Assembly: GCF_013204795.1 (NCBI RefSeq)
Contig: NZ_JABMKW010000002.1
Coordinates: 79,284-143,283, forward strand
Origin: Pedobacter panaciterrae
GTDB lineage: Bacteria > Bacteroidota > Bacteroidia > Sphingobacteriales > Sphingobacteriaceae
Direction: 5' to 3'
DNA: 64,000 nucleotides
The notes below the pieces were generated by a model. That model was given only the letters and a program-made list of their open reading frames with translations, was not told where the DNA came from and did not search any database. A program made the position numbers and the translations under genes. Each line of letters begins with the position of its first letter. Positions within the stretch are counted from its first letter, which is position 1. Shown in pieces: positions 27,316 through 36,000 of this stretch.

Positions 27316-27852
27316 ATGAAAAGAACTGTGCAATTATTATTACTGCTACTACTTTGGCTTGCTTCCTGTAAGCCGGTAGAGTTGAGATATATGGATAATC
27401 TGGGGACACACGTTGTAATACAGGCAGATACAGTTACCATACAGATGGAAGTGCAGCGTAAAGGACTGCTGATCCCGCCTAAAACGGGAAATACTTATTA
27501 CTGGTTTGAAAATGGTAGGATAAATAGCTCACAGGGTGCCCATTCAGGCAAAGTACTACATGGACAGTTCAGGGGCTACAGTGTGGGAACCAAAAGGTTG
27601 CTGCTATCGGGCCGATTTAAAAGGGGGCTTAAAAGTGGTAGATGGCTTCTGTGGAATACCTGGGGGCAATTGAAGCAAAGCGAAACCTATAAAGACGGAC
27701 ATCTGAATGGGTTTGTGATAAAGTATGATAGTCTGGGTAGGCCGATAGATACGCTGAAATATAGGAAAGGATTATTGGTAATGAAAAAGACTTCATTAGA
27801 TACTACGGGGCTCTTTTCAAGAGTTAAGAAGTTCTTAAAATTCGGTAAGTAA
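27316..27852 (+). CDS. MORN-like repeat lipoprotein
   Basis: This 178-residue protein has a lipobox ending WLASC (lipid cysteine at about residue 18). The middle has MORN/YwqK-like repeats: LSGRFKRGLKSGRWLLWNT, then QSETYKDGHLNGFVIKYD. Such repeats often mediate protein contacts in Bacteroidota envelope proteins. It starts 1 bp after the GspC-like stop and overlaps the next gene by one base (TAATG). It may be an accessory factor or pilotin for this system; that role is inferred. Confidence 0.75.
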   Translation: MKRTVQLLLLLLLWLASCKPVELRYMDNLGTHVVIQADTVTIQMEVQRKGLLIPPKTGNTYYWFENGRINSSQGAHSGKVLHGQFRGYSVGTKRLLLSGRFKRGLKSGRWLLWNTWGQLKQSETYKDGHLNGFVIKYDSLGRPIDTLKYRKGLLVMKKTSLDTTGLFSRVKKFLKFGK

Positions 27853-29090
27853 TGATACGTTCTTCAGCACTTTATATTTCTCTGATTATTTCCATTCTTA
27901 TTGTACTGGTCTGCGGCTCCATGCTACTGATCGGTTATACGTATAAAATGGAGGAACGAAAGTATGAGCGTATGGATCTGCTGAATAGGAATGCAGGTTC
28001 AGCTAAACTGATTTTAATGGGGGATGACTTTATAAAGGATTCTGTTCAGCGAACTGACCTTTTTGGAAATGGTGACGACAGTGTATTGTTGGAGAAGAGG
28101 CAATGGGGTGCTTACGAATTGGGATTGGTGAAAAGCTATGCGAATACAGATACGGTAAAGAATGCATTTCTAATCGGGGCCTTGCTCACCGATACCTTAA
28201 AGGTACTGTACCTTACTGACGAGGACAGACCTGTGTCCATCAGCGGGAAAAGTAAAATAAGCGGTACGGCATACCTGCCGAAATCAGGGATTAGGGCTGC
28301 TTACGTAGATGGAACTGGTTATGAAGATAGAACGCTGATTTATGGAGCTATAAAAGATAGCGAAAGGATGATGCCTTTGCCTGATAAGGCTATGTTGAAA
28401 TATCTCAACGCTTTACTGGAAACAGAAAATCTGGCAGAGGAAGTTTTGCCCGACACGCTTAGTAATTCATTTTTTTATGCTGTAAAAAGGATCCATCAGC
28501 ACAGGGAAACGGTAATATCGGAGAGGTTTAAGGCTCATGGAAATGTGATCATTTCTTCTGACAGCCTAATTGAGGTAATTGCGGGCAGCATGCTGGACCA
28601 GGTGATCCTGGTGGCGCCTCAGGTCAGGATTGGGACAGGTTTTAAGGGTCGATTGCAGGTGATCGCATCGAATTCTATTGTAGTTGGAGATTCAGTGAAG
28701 CTGGCCTATCCGTCAGCGCTGATGGTGCTGAAAAATGATACTGCAGAGTTTCAGGCTGGGATAAAGATTGGAAAGAATACCGAGATAAGGGGGCAACTTT
28801 TTGCCTGGGAAAAGGCGAAGACCCTGCTAATGCCGATAATCTCGCTGGATGCAGGTACAGTCATTAAGGGAGAAGTTTGGTGTAAGGGGTATGTGGCGTT
28901 GAATAAGACTGTCAGAATACATGGTTCTGTATCTGCTATCCGGCTGATGGCCAAAGTGTCCTCCGCCATCTATGAAAACTACCTGATCGATGTAGTGTTG
29001 GATAAAACCTGTCGGTCGAGATACTATTTGAGTTCTAGGCTAATGAATATGGAAACAAAAAGAGGGAGGTTGCTATGCAAAGTAAACTAA
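27852..29090 (+). CDS. Large pilin-like protein with beta-solenoid domain (GspK/PilX position)
   Basis: This 412-residue protein has a prepilin-like N-terminus (RSSALYISLIISILIVLVC) followed by a helical stretch with a NRNAGSAKLIL end, like PilX/GspK proteins, and it lacks a glutamate at mature position 5. About residues 220-380 read as short repeated beta-strands (HGNVIISSDSLIEV, GFKGRLQVIASNSIVVG, GTVIKGEVWCKGYVALN), similar to a bactofilin-like beta-solenoid. By position it would be the tip pseudopilin. It overlaps neighbours on both sides. A solenoid in this role is unusual; typical GspK has a helical, calcium-binding domain. Confidence 0.7.
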   Translation: MIRSSALYISLIISILIVLVCGSMLLIGYTYKMEERKYERMDLLNRNAGSAKLILMGDDFIKDSVQRTDLFGNGDDSVLLEKRQWGAYELGLVKSYANTDTVKNAFLIGALLTDTLKVLYLTDEDRPVSISGKSKISGTAYLPKSGIRAAYVDGTGYEDRTLIYGAIKDSERMMPLPDKAMLKYLNALLETENLAEEVLPDTLSNSFFYAVKRIHQHRETVISERFKAHGNVIISSDSLIEVIAGSMLDQVILVAPQVRIGTGFKGRLQVIASNSIVVGDSVKLAYPSALMVLKNDTAEFQAGIKIGKNTEIRGQLFAWEKAKTLLMPIISLDAGTVIKGEVWCKGYVALNKTVRIHGSVSAIRLMAKVSSAIYENYLIDVVLDKTCRSRYYLSSRLMNMETKRGRLLCKVN

Positions 29091-29440
29091 CAGGAGGAAT
29101 GATCAGGTCTGCAACGATAATTGAAACTGTGATAGCCATGTTACTGTTGCTGATCACTTTTTCAGCAGGGATGGTAGTCTTTCTTAGGGTAACCAGCACA
29201 GGGGTAAATGATCAGAGATCACGGGCGAAAAACCTGACAGAGCTGGTAGCAGACAGTCTTTCTGCAACGAGAAATCGGGAGGATTTGCGGCTTGAACGAG
29301 CGGGGTTGCAATTTCAGATAAGTTATAAAGCTGACCTCGAAAGAAGAGGTTTAATTATTATGAAGGTGAGTGCAACAGACAGTACCAATCTTTATGAATA
29401 TACCAAATTCTTAATGACAGATGAAGAAGCGAAGGATTAA
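29075..29440 (+). CDS. Minor pseudopilin, GspI-like
   Basis: This 121-residue protein overlaps the upstream gene by 16 bp. The leader ends IRS before ATIIETVIAMLLLLITFSAG, with a glutamate at mature position 5 (E17) and Ser at -1. The C-terminal part is small and ends with a strand segment. Size and position fit GspI, a minor pseudopilin at the tip. It overlaps the next pilin gene by 20 bp. Confidence 0.82.
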   Translation: MQSKLTGGMIRSATIIETVIAMLLLLITFSAGMVVFLRVTSTGVNDQRSRAKNLTELVADSLSATRNREDLRLERAGLQFQISYKADLERRGLIIMKVSATDSTNLYEYTKFLMTDEEAKD

Positions 29441-29918
29441 GGCTTTTACGTTAATTGAAATGGTGCTGGCGATGATGCTGGCGGCTATTGTCATGAGCAT
29501 GGCCTATACTGTATTTACAATATTCAGTAGGTTATATAGTGATTACAGGATAAAGAACCTTGATCATGCCAATTTGCAGCTGATCAGGCTGGCATTGGGT
29601 AGGGATATGGAATGTGCCTCTCTGGCAGAAGTAGATGAAAATGGATTACATCTTAAGGACTCATTGAGAAGGGAGGAGGTCAGCTATACGCCCAGCGGGG
29701 ACTACCTGCTGCGCAGGGCAGGTACGGTGACCGATTCCTTGAGAATGAAGGATCTGAAGATGTACTGTTCATTTGAAGGATCGGATGTCTCAGAAGGCAT
29801 TACAGATTATCTGGTATTGAAGTTTATTTACCATAAAAAGCCTATGGAGATCAGTATACACAGGAATTATTCGTCCGCTGAGCTACTTACTTACCAAGAT
29901 CCTGATACGGACGATTAA
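29421..29918 (+). CDS. Minor pseudopilin, GspJ-like
   Basis: This 165-residue protein has leader MKKRRIKA before FTLIEMVLAMMLAAIVMSM, with a glutamate at mature position 5 (E13) and Ala at -1. A globular beta-rich domain follows. Position next to the GspI-like gene and length suggest GspJ. It is the last pilin gene before GspF. Confidence 0.85.
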   Translation: MKKRRIKAFTLIEMVLAMMLAAIVMSMAYTVFTIFSRLYSDYRIKNLDHANLQLIRLALGRDMECASLAEVDENGLHLKDSLRREEVSYTPSGDYLLRRAGTVTDSLRMKDLKMYCSFEGSDVSEGITDYLVLKFIYHKKPMEISIHRNYSSAELLTYQDPDTDD

Positions 29919-29933
29919 AGCAAATACATTCTG

Positions 29934-31091
29934 ATGGAAACGATAGATATTTCAAAGTATAGAAAGGAAAAGAGGACGACTCGATTAGAAGCCAGCCTTG
30001 GAACTAAAAAACCCTCAAAGCTGATGGAACTGATGTCCAGGGATATCAGTTTCAAATCCTCAGGGTTAAATGATCAGAAGAAGGAACATTTCTTTTTTGA
30101 GCTTGGCACGCTGCTACAATCAGGTATAGATTTAAAAAATAGTCTGGACCTGGTTACACTGGAAAGTTTGAAAGACAAGCATCTGAGCATTTATCGTGAG
30201 ATTAAGACCCAGGTGATCTCAGGTAGCGCACTCGCTAAGGCGGTAAGGGGAACTGGGAAGTTTTCGGATTATGATGAGTTCAGTATACAGATAGGAGAAG
30301 AGACAGGTAACCTGGCTGAGGTGCTGAAGGACCTGGCATTATTCTATAAGCGCAAGGTGGAGCAGCGAAGGAAGATATTGGGTGCACTGACCTATCCCGC
30401 TATTGTGCTCTGCACTTCTGCTGGAGCGGTGTTTTTCATGCTGAGGTTTGTTGTGCCGATGTTCAGTGATGTATTTAAAAGGTTCGGCGGTAAGCTGCCC
30501 TGGATGACTGAGATGGTGATAAAGGCCTCCTCGTTAATGGGTGTCTTGTTTATACCATTTGTTCTGGTCAGTGCTGCTGTGGTTTACCTTTTATTCAGAT
30601 ATCGCAAGCATGAGCGTTTTAGGGACATTTCCAGCCGAGTGGTACTGAGAATTCCCCTGGTTCGGGAACTGGTGATAAAGATCTATCTGGCCAGGTTCTG
30701 CAATACCATGCGACTGCTGATTAGCACCAGAATCCCTTTGTTGAGGGCAATTAGTATGTCTAGAAAGACGATCGGTTTTTATCCAATGGAGGTTTCTCTA
30801 AAAAAAGTCGAACAGGATATTATGGAGGGAAAGTCATTGTACTTGAGCTTATCTGCTTTCCCCATTTATTCCGCGAAAATGATTCAGCTAGTGAAGGTGG
30901 GAGAAGAGATCAATAAACTGGATTACTTCTTTGAAAATATCGCTGGTCAGTATTTGCAGGAAGTTGAATATCAGACGGGAACGGTTAGTAAGCTCATAGA
31001 GCCCCTGATCATTATCTTTTTGGGCTTGGTGGTGGGATTTATACTGATCTCTATGTACTTGCCAATGTTCCAGATGAGCAATAGTTTTTGA
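29934..31091 (+). CDS. GspF/PilC family inner-membrane platform protein
   Basis: This 385-residue protein has two T2SSF domains. The first includes FELGTLLQSGIDLKNSLDLV and GEETGNLAEVLKDLALFYK, followed by two membrane segments. The second includes ARFCNTMRLLISTRIPLLRA and VKVGEEINKLDYFFENIA, followed by a final membrane segment (PLIIIFLGLVVGFILISMYL). It is a complete platform protein that would work with the GspE ATPase at 20835. It closes the secretion operon, 16 bp after the GspJ-like gene. Confidence 0.93.
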   Translation: METIDISKYRKEKRTTRLEASLGTKKPSKLMELMSRDISFKSSGLNDQKKEHFFFELGTLLQSGIDLKNSLDLVTLESLKDKHLSIYREIKTQVISGSALAKAVRGTGKFSDYDEFSIQIGEETGNLAEVLKDLALFYKRKVEQRRKILGALTYPAIVLCTSAGAVFFMLRFVVPMFSDVFKRFGGKLPWMTEMVIKASSLMGVLFIPFVLVSAAVVYLLFRYRKHERFRDISSRVVLRIPLVRELVIKIYLARFCNTMRLLISTRIPLLRAISMSRKTIGFYPMEVSLKKVEQDIMEGKSLYLSLSAFPIYSAKMIQLVKVGEEINKLDYFFENIAGQYLQEVEYQTGTVSKLIEPLIIIFLGLVVGFILISMYLPMFQMSNSF

Positions 31092-31107
31092 ATTTTTTAA
31101 TAGTAAT

Positions 31108-31332
31108 ATGGAAGATAAAATCTACTTGGAGCTTGCGGAGCTGATCCGCACTAAACGGAGGATAAAAAACCTCACGCAAGATTATATGGCAGCGAAGTTA
31201 GGTATTACTCAAACTGGATACTGCAAGATCGAATCAGGTAAAAGCAAATGTTCAGGACATAGATTGTTTCAGATTTTTGAGCTACTTGAATTCAATCCAC
31301 CTGATTTTCTAAAATCGGACAGAAATTATTAG
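31108..31332 (+). CDS. XRE family helix-turn-helix regulator
   Basis: This 74-residue protein is one HTH domain: LIRTKRRIKNLTQDYMAAKL, then GITQTGYCKIESGKSK. It lies 16 bp after gspF and so is probably cotranscribed with the secretion operon. Directly downstream are three inverted repeats centred 20 bp apart (31367-31423), placed before the Rhs operon. The simplest model is that this protein binds them and times Rhs expression to secretion; that is inference. Confidence 0.85.
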   Translation: MEDKIYLELAELIRTKRRIKNLTQDYMAAKLGITQTGYCKIESGKSKCSGHRLFQIFELLEFNPPDFLKSDRNY

Positions 31333-31366
31333 AGTAAAATAAACTGTTTTAGCTCGATTTTTTAAA

Positions 31367-31423
31367 ATATGACTGAAGGTCATATAATATGATTATTAAT
31401 CATGCTTTATGACTAGAGGTCAT
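31367..31423. promoter_or_regulatory. Three evenly spaced inverted repeats, candidate XRE operators
   Basis: ATGAC-N5-GTCAT occurs at 31369-31383 and 31409-31423. A related dyad ATGATT-ATT-AATCAT lies between them at 31389-31403. Their centres (31376, 31396, 31416) are exactly 20 bp apart, close to two helical turns, so all three face the same side of DNA. The array sits between the XRE gene and the Rhs operon. Confidence 0.65.
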
Positions 31424-31489
31424 CCTTTTTTGCTGGATTGATAAAGGTCTGATGATTAGGTTTGTAATGAGATGAATGTAAATATCTAA

Positions 31490-31840
31490 ATGATGAAAAA
31501 GCTCAAAATTATATTACCGGGAATCCTGTCGTTATGCACTTTTGTTTGTTTGGGTTTAAGTGCACAAGAGACTGATAAAAGCATGCAAAATTCACGAGCA
31601 AGTTTTTTGAGTAAAAAGTTTAGTTTAACTGCAACAGAAGCAAAGAGCATAGTTGTATTTATGGATTCCACAACGCAGGCTATGAACAAGGTTTTTCAAG
31701 ATTCTACCCTGACTTCTGAAGTGAAAATAATGCGGCTGAAAAATCTGGAAAAAGCCAGAACAGCCAAAATGAAGCAAATTATCTCCAAAAAATCTGATGC
31801 ACGTATCTCGCGGGATCAGAAAAGGCGAGGAGATTATTAA
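31490..31840 (+). CDS. Small exported helical protein (Spy-like pattern)
   Basis: This 116-residue protein has a signal peptide (ending near GLSAQE), then an all-helical, lysine-rich chain: FLSKKFSLTATEAKSIVVFM, MNKVFQDSTLTSEVKIMRLK, NLEKARTAKMKQIISKK. The layout resembles periplasmic LTxxQ/Spy-like chaperone or sensor proteins, but no exact motif match is seen. A protein of similar size and pattern is encoded at 38214, between the two giant Rhs-related genes. A chaperone role for Rhs export is inferred. Confidence 0.65.
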   Translation: MMKKLKIILPGILSLCTFVCLGLSAQETDKSMQNSRASFLSKKFSLTATEAKSIVVFMDSTTQAMNKVFQDSTLTSEVKIMRLKNLEKARTAKMKQIISKKSDARISRDQKRRGDY

Positions 31841-31865
31841 TAACAATTAAACATCTAAATTAGCT

Positions 31866-32414
31866 ATGAAAGTTTTGAAAAGTCCGTTTCTGAATCTGGC
31901 CTTGTTGCTCCTGGTTTTGATTTTGTTTTTTAACAGTTTTTTTCAAGGTGAGAAAATTGCTTATGTGCAATCAAACAAACTCCTTACTGAATATAAAGCA
32001 TCAGAACAAGCGAAGAAGGCATATGAGGAAAAATCCAAAGTCTGGCAATCCAATATTGACACGCTGACTAAGGAGATCCAACAGGAAATAAAGACGTATG
32101 AGCAGACTGCCTCTAAAATCTCAAGTACTGAAAAAGTTAAGTCGAGAAAACTTATTGATGAGAAAAGGAAACAGTTATATCAATATCAACGGAGTATACA
32201 AGGAAATGCCCAGGAGGAGTATGCTAAGGCAACACAGCCCGTGGTCACTAAGATTAATGACTTTCTTTTGGAATATGGTAAAGATCACAATTACACGATG
32301 ATCCTGATTGCGAATCCTTCGGGGACTATTGCGTATGCCAAAGACCATTTGGATATCACCGATGCAGTTTTAAAAGAAATGAACGATCAATATCAAAAAG
32401 ATTTAAAGAAATGA
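31866..32414 (+). CDS. OmpH/Skp family periplasmic chaperone
   Basis: This 182-residue protein has an N-terminal hydrophobic anchor or signal (ALLLLVLILFFNSFFQG), then EKIAYVQSNKLLTEYKASEQ, typical of the OmpH start. A long coiled coil covers about residues 40-120 (QEIKTYEQTASKISSTEKV), and the C-terminus has YTMILIANPSGTIAYAKDHL, the usual beta-element. Skp-type proteins hold unfolded exported proteins. It overlaps the next lipoprotein gene by ATGA, upstream of the 1730-aa and 1859-aa proteins, so it may be a dedicated chaperone for them. Confidence 0.87.
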   Translation: MKVLKSPFLNLALLLLVLILFFNSFFQGEKIAYVQSNKLLTEYKASEQAKKAYEEKSKVWQSNIDTLTKEIQQEIKTYEQTASKISSTEKVKSRKLIDEKRKQLYQYQRSIQGNAQEEYAKATQPVVTKINDFLLEYGKDHNYTMILIANPSGTIAYAKDHLDITDAVLKEMNDQYQKDLKK

Positions 32415-32998
32415 AAGGACTAGTGGCTTCAAGCCTTATTCTCTTGATAAGTTTCGTAAGTGGCTGTACACAGGATATCCATAGCAGAGAAGGTTTCTTT
32501 AAGTATGTCAAAGACAAAGATAACGGTTTGTTGCAAGAGGTTAAGAAATCTGATGTTCTTACTTCTGCCAGCTATGTGCCTTTTCAAATTATCTACAATA
32601 AGAAATGGAATTTTCAGAAAAATAGTAATTCAAACTCAGGCAAATCTTCTAAGATTTGTTTCATTATAAGTTTTTCGAGGAATGGAAAAGAATTACTGAG
32701 TCAGCTGGATTTGAACGTCTACAGTGATGTACTTCAAACGTTGTCATTTCAAATGATTCCATTGGTATCCTTAAAAATGGATGATGAACATGTTATTTCT
32801 CCAACCGATTGCTTGTTTCAGCAAACTTATGGTCTTTCACCTGCGAACGAACTTCTTCTGGTTTTCGATTCCGATGAAATAAAAGCTTCAAAAAAATATA
32901 GTTTAACAATTGAGGACTTCGGTATAGGATTAGGAGAACTGAAATATAATTTTTTAAGAGGTGACATTGATCGACTTAATAAAGCACTGAAAATTTAA
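32411..32998 (+). CDS. Hypothetical lipoprotein of the Rhs operon
   Basis: This 195-residue protein has lipobox FVSGC (lipid cysteine at about residue 19). The rest is a soluble domain with alternating strands (SKICFIISFSRNGKELLSQL, QMIPLVSLKMDD) and a final KYSLTIEDFGIGLGEL. I do not recognise the family. It overlaps the OmpH-like gene by 4 bp and precedes the giant shell protein by 11 bp, so it probably takes part in Rhs surface assembly or export. Confidence 0.65.
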   Translation: MKGLVASSLILLISFVSGCTQDIHSREGFFKYVKDKDNGLLQEVKKSDVLTSASYVPFQIIYNKKWNFQKNSNSNSGKSSKICFIISFSRNGKELLSQLDLNVYSDVLQTLSFQMIPLVSLKMDDEHVISPTDCLFQQTYGLSPANELLLVFDSDEIKASKKYSLTIEDFGIGLGELKYNFLRGDIDRLNKALKI

Positions 32999-33009
32999 AT
33001 ACATGCGCT

Positions 33010-36000
33010 ATGAAATTTAGGTATAAATCAAAAATAAGCCGGATAGTTTCTCTATCTCTGCTCTTCTGTTTTCTGAACCAGGTGTTTACACCTTCTGTAG
33101 TGTATGCGCTTACGTCAGGACCGACATCACCCGAAGCAACGAGTTTTGAGCCGGTGGACACAACTGATATGGTAAATCCTTTAACTGGTGACTTTGTGTA
33201 CAACCTCCCTTTAATGGAAGTGCCTGGACCTGAAGGAGGGTATCCATTAACATTATCGTATCATGGAGGCCTCCAACCAAATGAAGACGCAAGTTGGGTC
33301 GGATTAGGATGGTCCTTAAATCCTGGCGCTATAAATAGAAGTGTAAATGGTTTTCCTGATGATTGGCTTGGAGCACAAGCGAGCAGACGTGATTATTGGG
33401 TAGGGGGGGTTAAGAAGAAAACTAGCATAGGTGTAAATATACCAATATTTGGTAATGTCGGTTCAGCTTCATTTGGTTTGTCATTTTCAAACGATACTTA
33501 TGCCGGGAGAAGTTGGGGTTGGAACGCTGGAGTCGGCATCGGGTTTGAAGGTTCTCCGTTTTCCATAGGTGCGGGAATAGGTGTTAATGCTGACAACGGT
33601 GATTTTTACGCTTACGGTCAAGTCGGAGCTACAAAGGGGCCTTTTTCATTGGCGATAGGAATAAGTACACAAGGTCCGTATGCCAATGCTTCTTTGACAG
33701 CAAGTACAAATGGCAAGGGTTTTAATGTATCAGGTGGATTGAACTTATCTACGAATTTTCAATCTCTGAATGTTGGGATTGGTGCAAATCTGAGCTACAG
33801 CACTCAGGACATCTCGAAGTCATCGAATGGTCCGACTTCAAGCCTGAATGTTGCAGGTTTTACAGCATCAGTTAACAGTTCGAAACAAGGAAATATCAGG
33901 ACAAGCACGAGTTCAGTGTCAGTTGATCTGTTTTTAGTGTCTTATAGCCGGGAAAAAACTCGGTACTGGTCTGACGAACAGCAGGAATCTAAGATTTTTG
34001 GCGGCCTGCACCAAGTAACTTCTGCTTATGAAGAGGTGCCCAACAATTATGCCTATGATAGCTACTCTTTTGCAGATGAGAATCTAAATGGGGTTGATAA
34101 TCCTGATCCTAATAAAATACAAGGAGGATCACTACCTAGCTATGATTCATATCAGGTTACTGCTCAGGGTCTTGGAGGTACAATGAGGCCTTATGCCTTT
34201 GAAGGTATTACGATTAACCAAAACCGTTGGGAAATGGTTAATCCTACAACAAATGTTCAGACTGTCAAATATTACTCAAATTTTTATGGTGATTACCCAG
34301 AATTCAGATTTGATAATGATTTTTCAAATAATTATTTGCAGAGCTACGGAGACTATCCAAACGTGAATAATGAAATCTATATTTGGGATCCTCCTTTTTC
34401 AGGACCAACTCCAATAGACGGTGATTGGTATAATGGGGGGGGATCCAGTAATTTGCTTGCAGGATCCAGAGATATAAATTACTATGTCACAACTCCTACC
34501 GGTACAGTACATAATTATGACAATAAATTTATAACACCAGTAGTATATGGTTTAAACCGAAGGGCCCACACTTATCAATCTGAGTTAAGCAATCACATTG
34601 CTGGATTTTCCATTACCAATTCCAATGGAATTACTTATCATTATAACTTGCCGGCTTATGCTTACGATGAAGAAATGTACCAGGAAAATACAGCATATTC
34701 TCCTGGAGAGATGTTCAACAGGCAGAGGAAACGTGAAGGGTATGCATACACCTGGCATTTAACAGCAATTACGGGTCCGGATTATGTAGATCGGGGTACG
34801 ATTGGACAGGTTGATGCATCTGACTATGGCTATTGGGTTAGTTTCGAATACGGAAAGTGGTCGGATCAATATTGCTGGAGAAACCCATCCGAAGGCTATC
34901 AAACCGATGACGACAGTCAGTTTAGAACGGTGGGTATGGGCAAAAGAGAAATCTATTATCTCAATGCCGTTCGAACAAGATCTCATGTTGCAATATTTGA
35001 AAAGGATATCAGAAAGGATGCAAAAGGTGCCTCTTCTGAAATTTTTAATACAAACAGTGACAAAAATTATACGAACGATGGCCTTTATAATATCAATTCC
35101 ACCATTTCTATGCGCTTGGATAAAATTTATTTACTCAATGCCTCAGACGCTAGTTTTGTCACTACATCATCGGCTTCCAACAATTATATAACCAATGGAC
35201 GAACAGTAACTTGTACCGGATGCGAATTAGAAAATAATATATTAGATAGGTATGATGTTGGTGTCGTCGGTCGGGCAAATTTGGAAGCGAAAGCCATCAG
35301 GATTATTGACATGAACTATGATTATTCACTCGCTAAGGCTACAACCAACAGCTTCGAGATGTATTCTACTGGTACCAAAGAGGGGAAGCTGACATTAAAG
35401 TCGGTAAAATTTCGGGGAAAAGGAGGTGTTAGTTTATTGCCATCAACTGATTTTGAATATGAACTAGATCCCTCTGAAAGTAAATCTTTTACAGGAACAC
35501 TCTCGTCGAATTCATTTATCGGATCCAGCACTGCCTTTAACGTCGGTGACTTATTAGCTAATGCTAGTACTGGGGCATTTTACGGAGTAATCATAGCTAA
35601 AGGTAGTCCAACCGGGGGGAATTCGACTTATACCTTAAAAAATAGTACCTATAGTGGAGGTGCTATAACGGCTACATTAAAGACTACCAAGAATCCGCCA
35701 TATAATAAAGAATTTTACGATTTGTGGGGGATGTATAAGGCTGATTATAGCTACACCAACAACAGCAATCTAGACAGGTTAACTACACCTGTTTCAAATA
35801 TGTCTTCAGATGTATGGTCACTTAGGAAAGTCATTACAGGATTGGGAGCAGAAGTGAAAATAAAATACGAAGGAGATACTTACAGTAAGAGCGTACTAAA
35901 TGAATCGAGGCCATTTCAGATTAGTAATTTCACAAATGTTGGTGGTTATGATTACCAATTTAATATCACTAATTCAAACATCCCAAATTTAAATGAGCTG

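Noticed and set aside
19893..31091. Twitching type IV pilus
   Set aside because: No PilT retraction ATPase or PilM is present, while GspC- and GspK-like genes are; type II-like secretion fits better.
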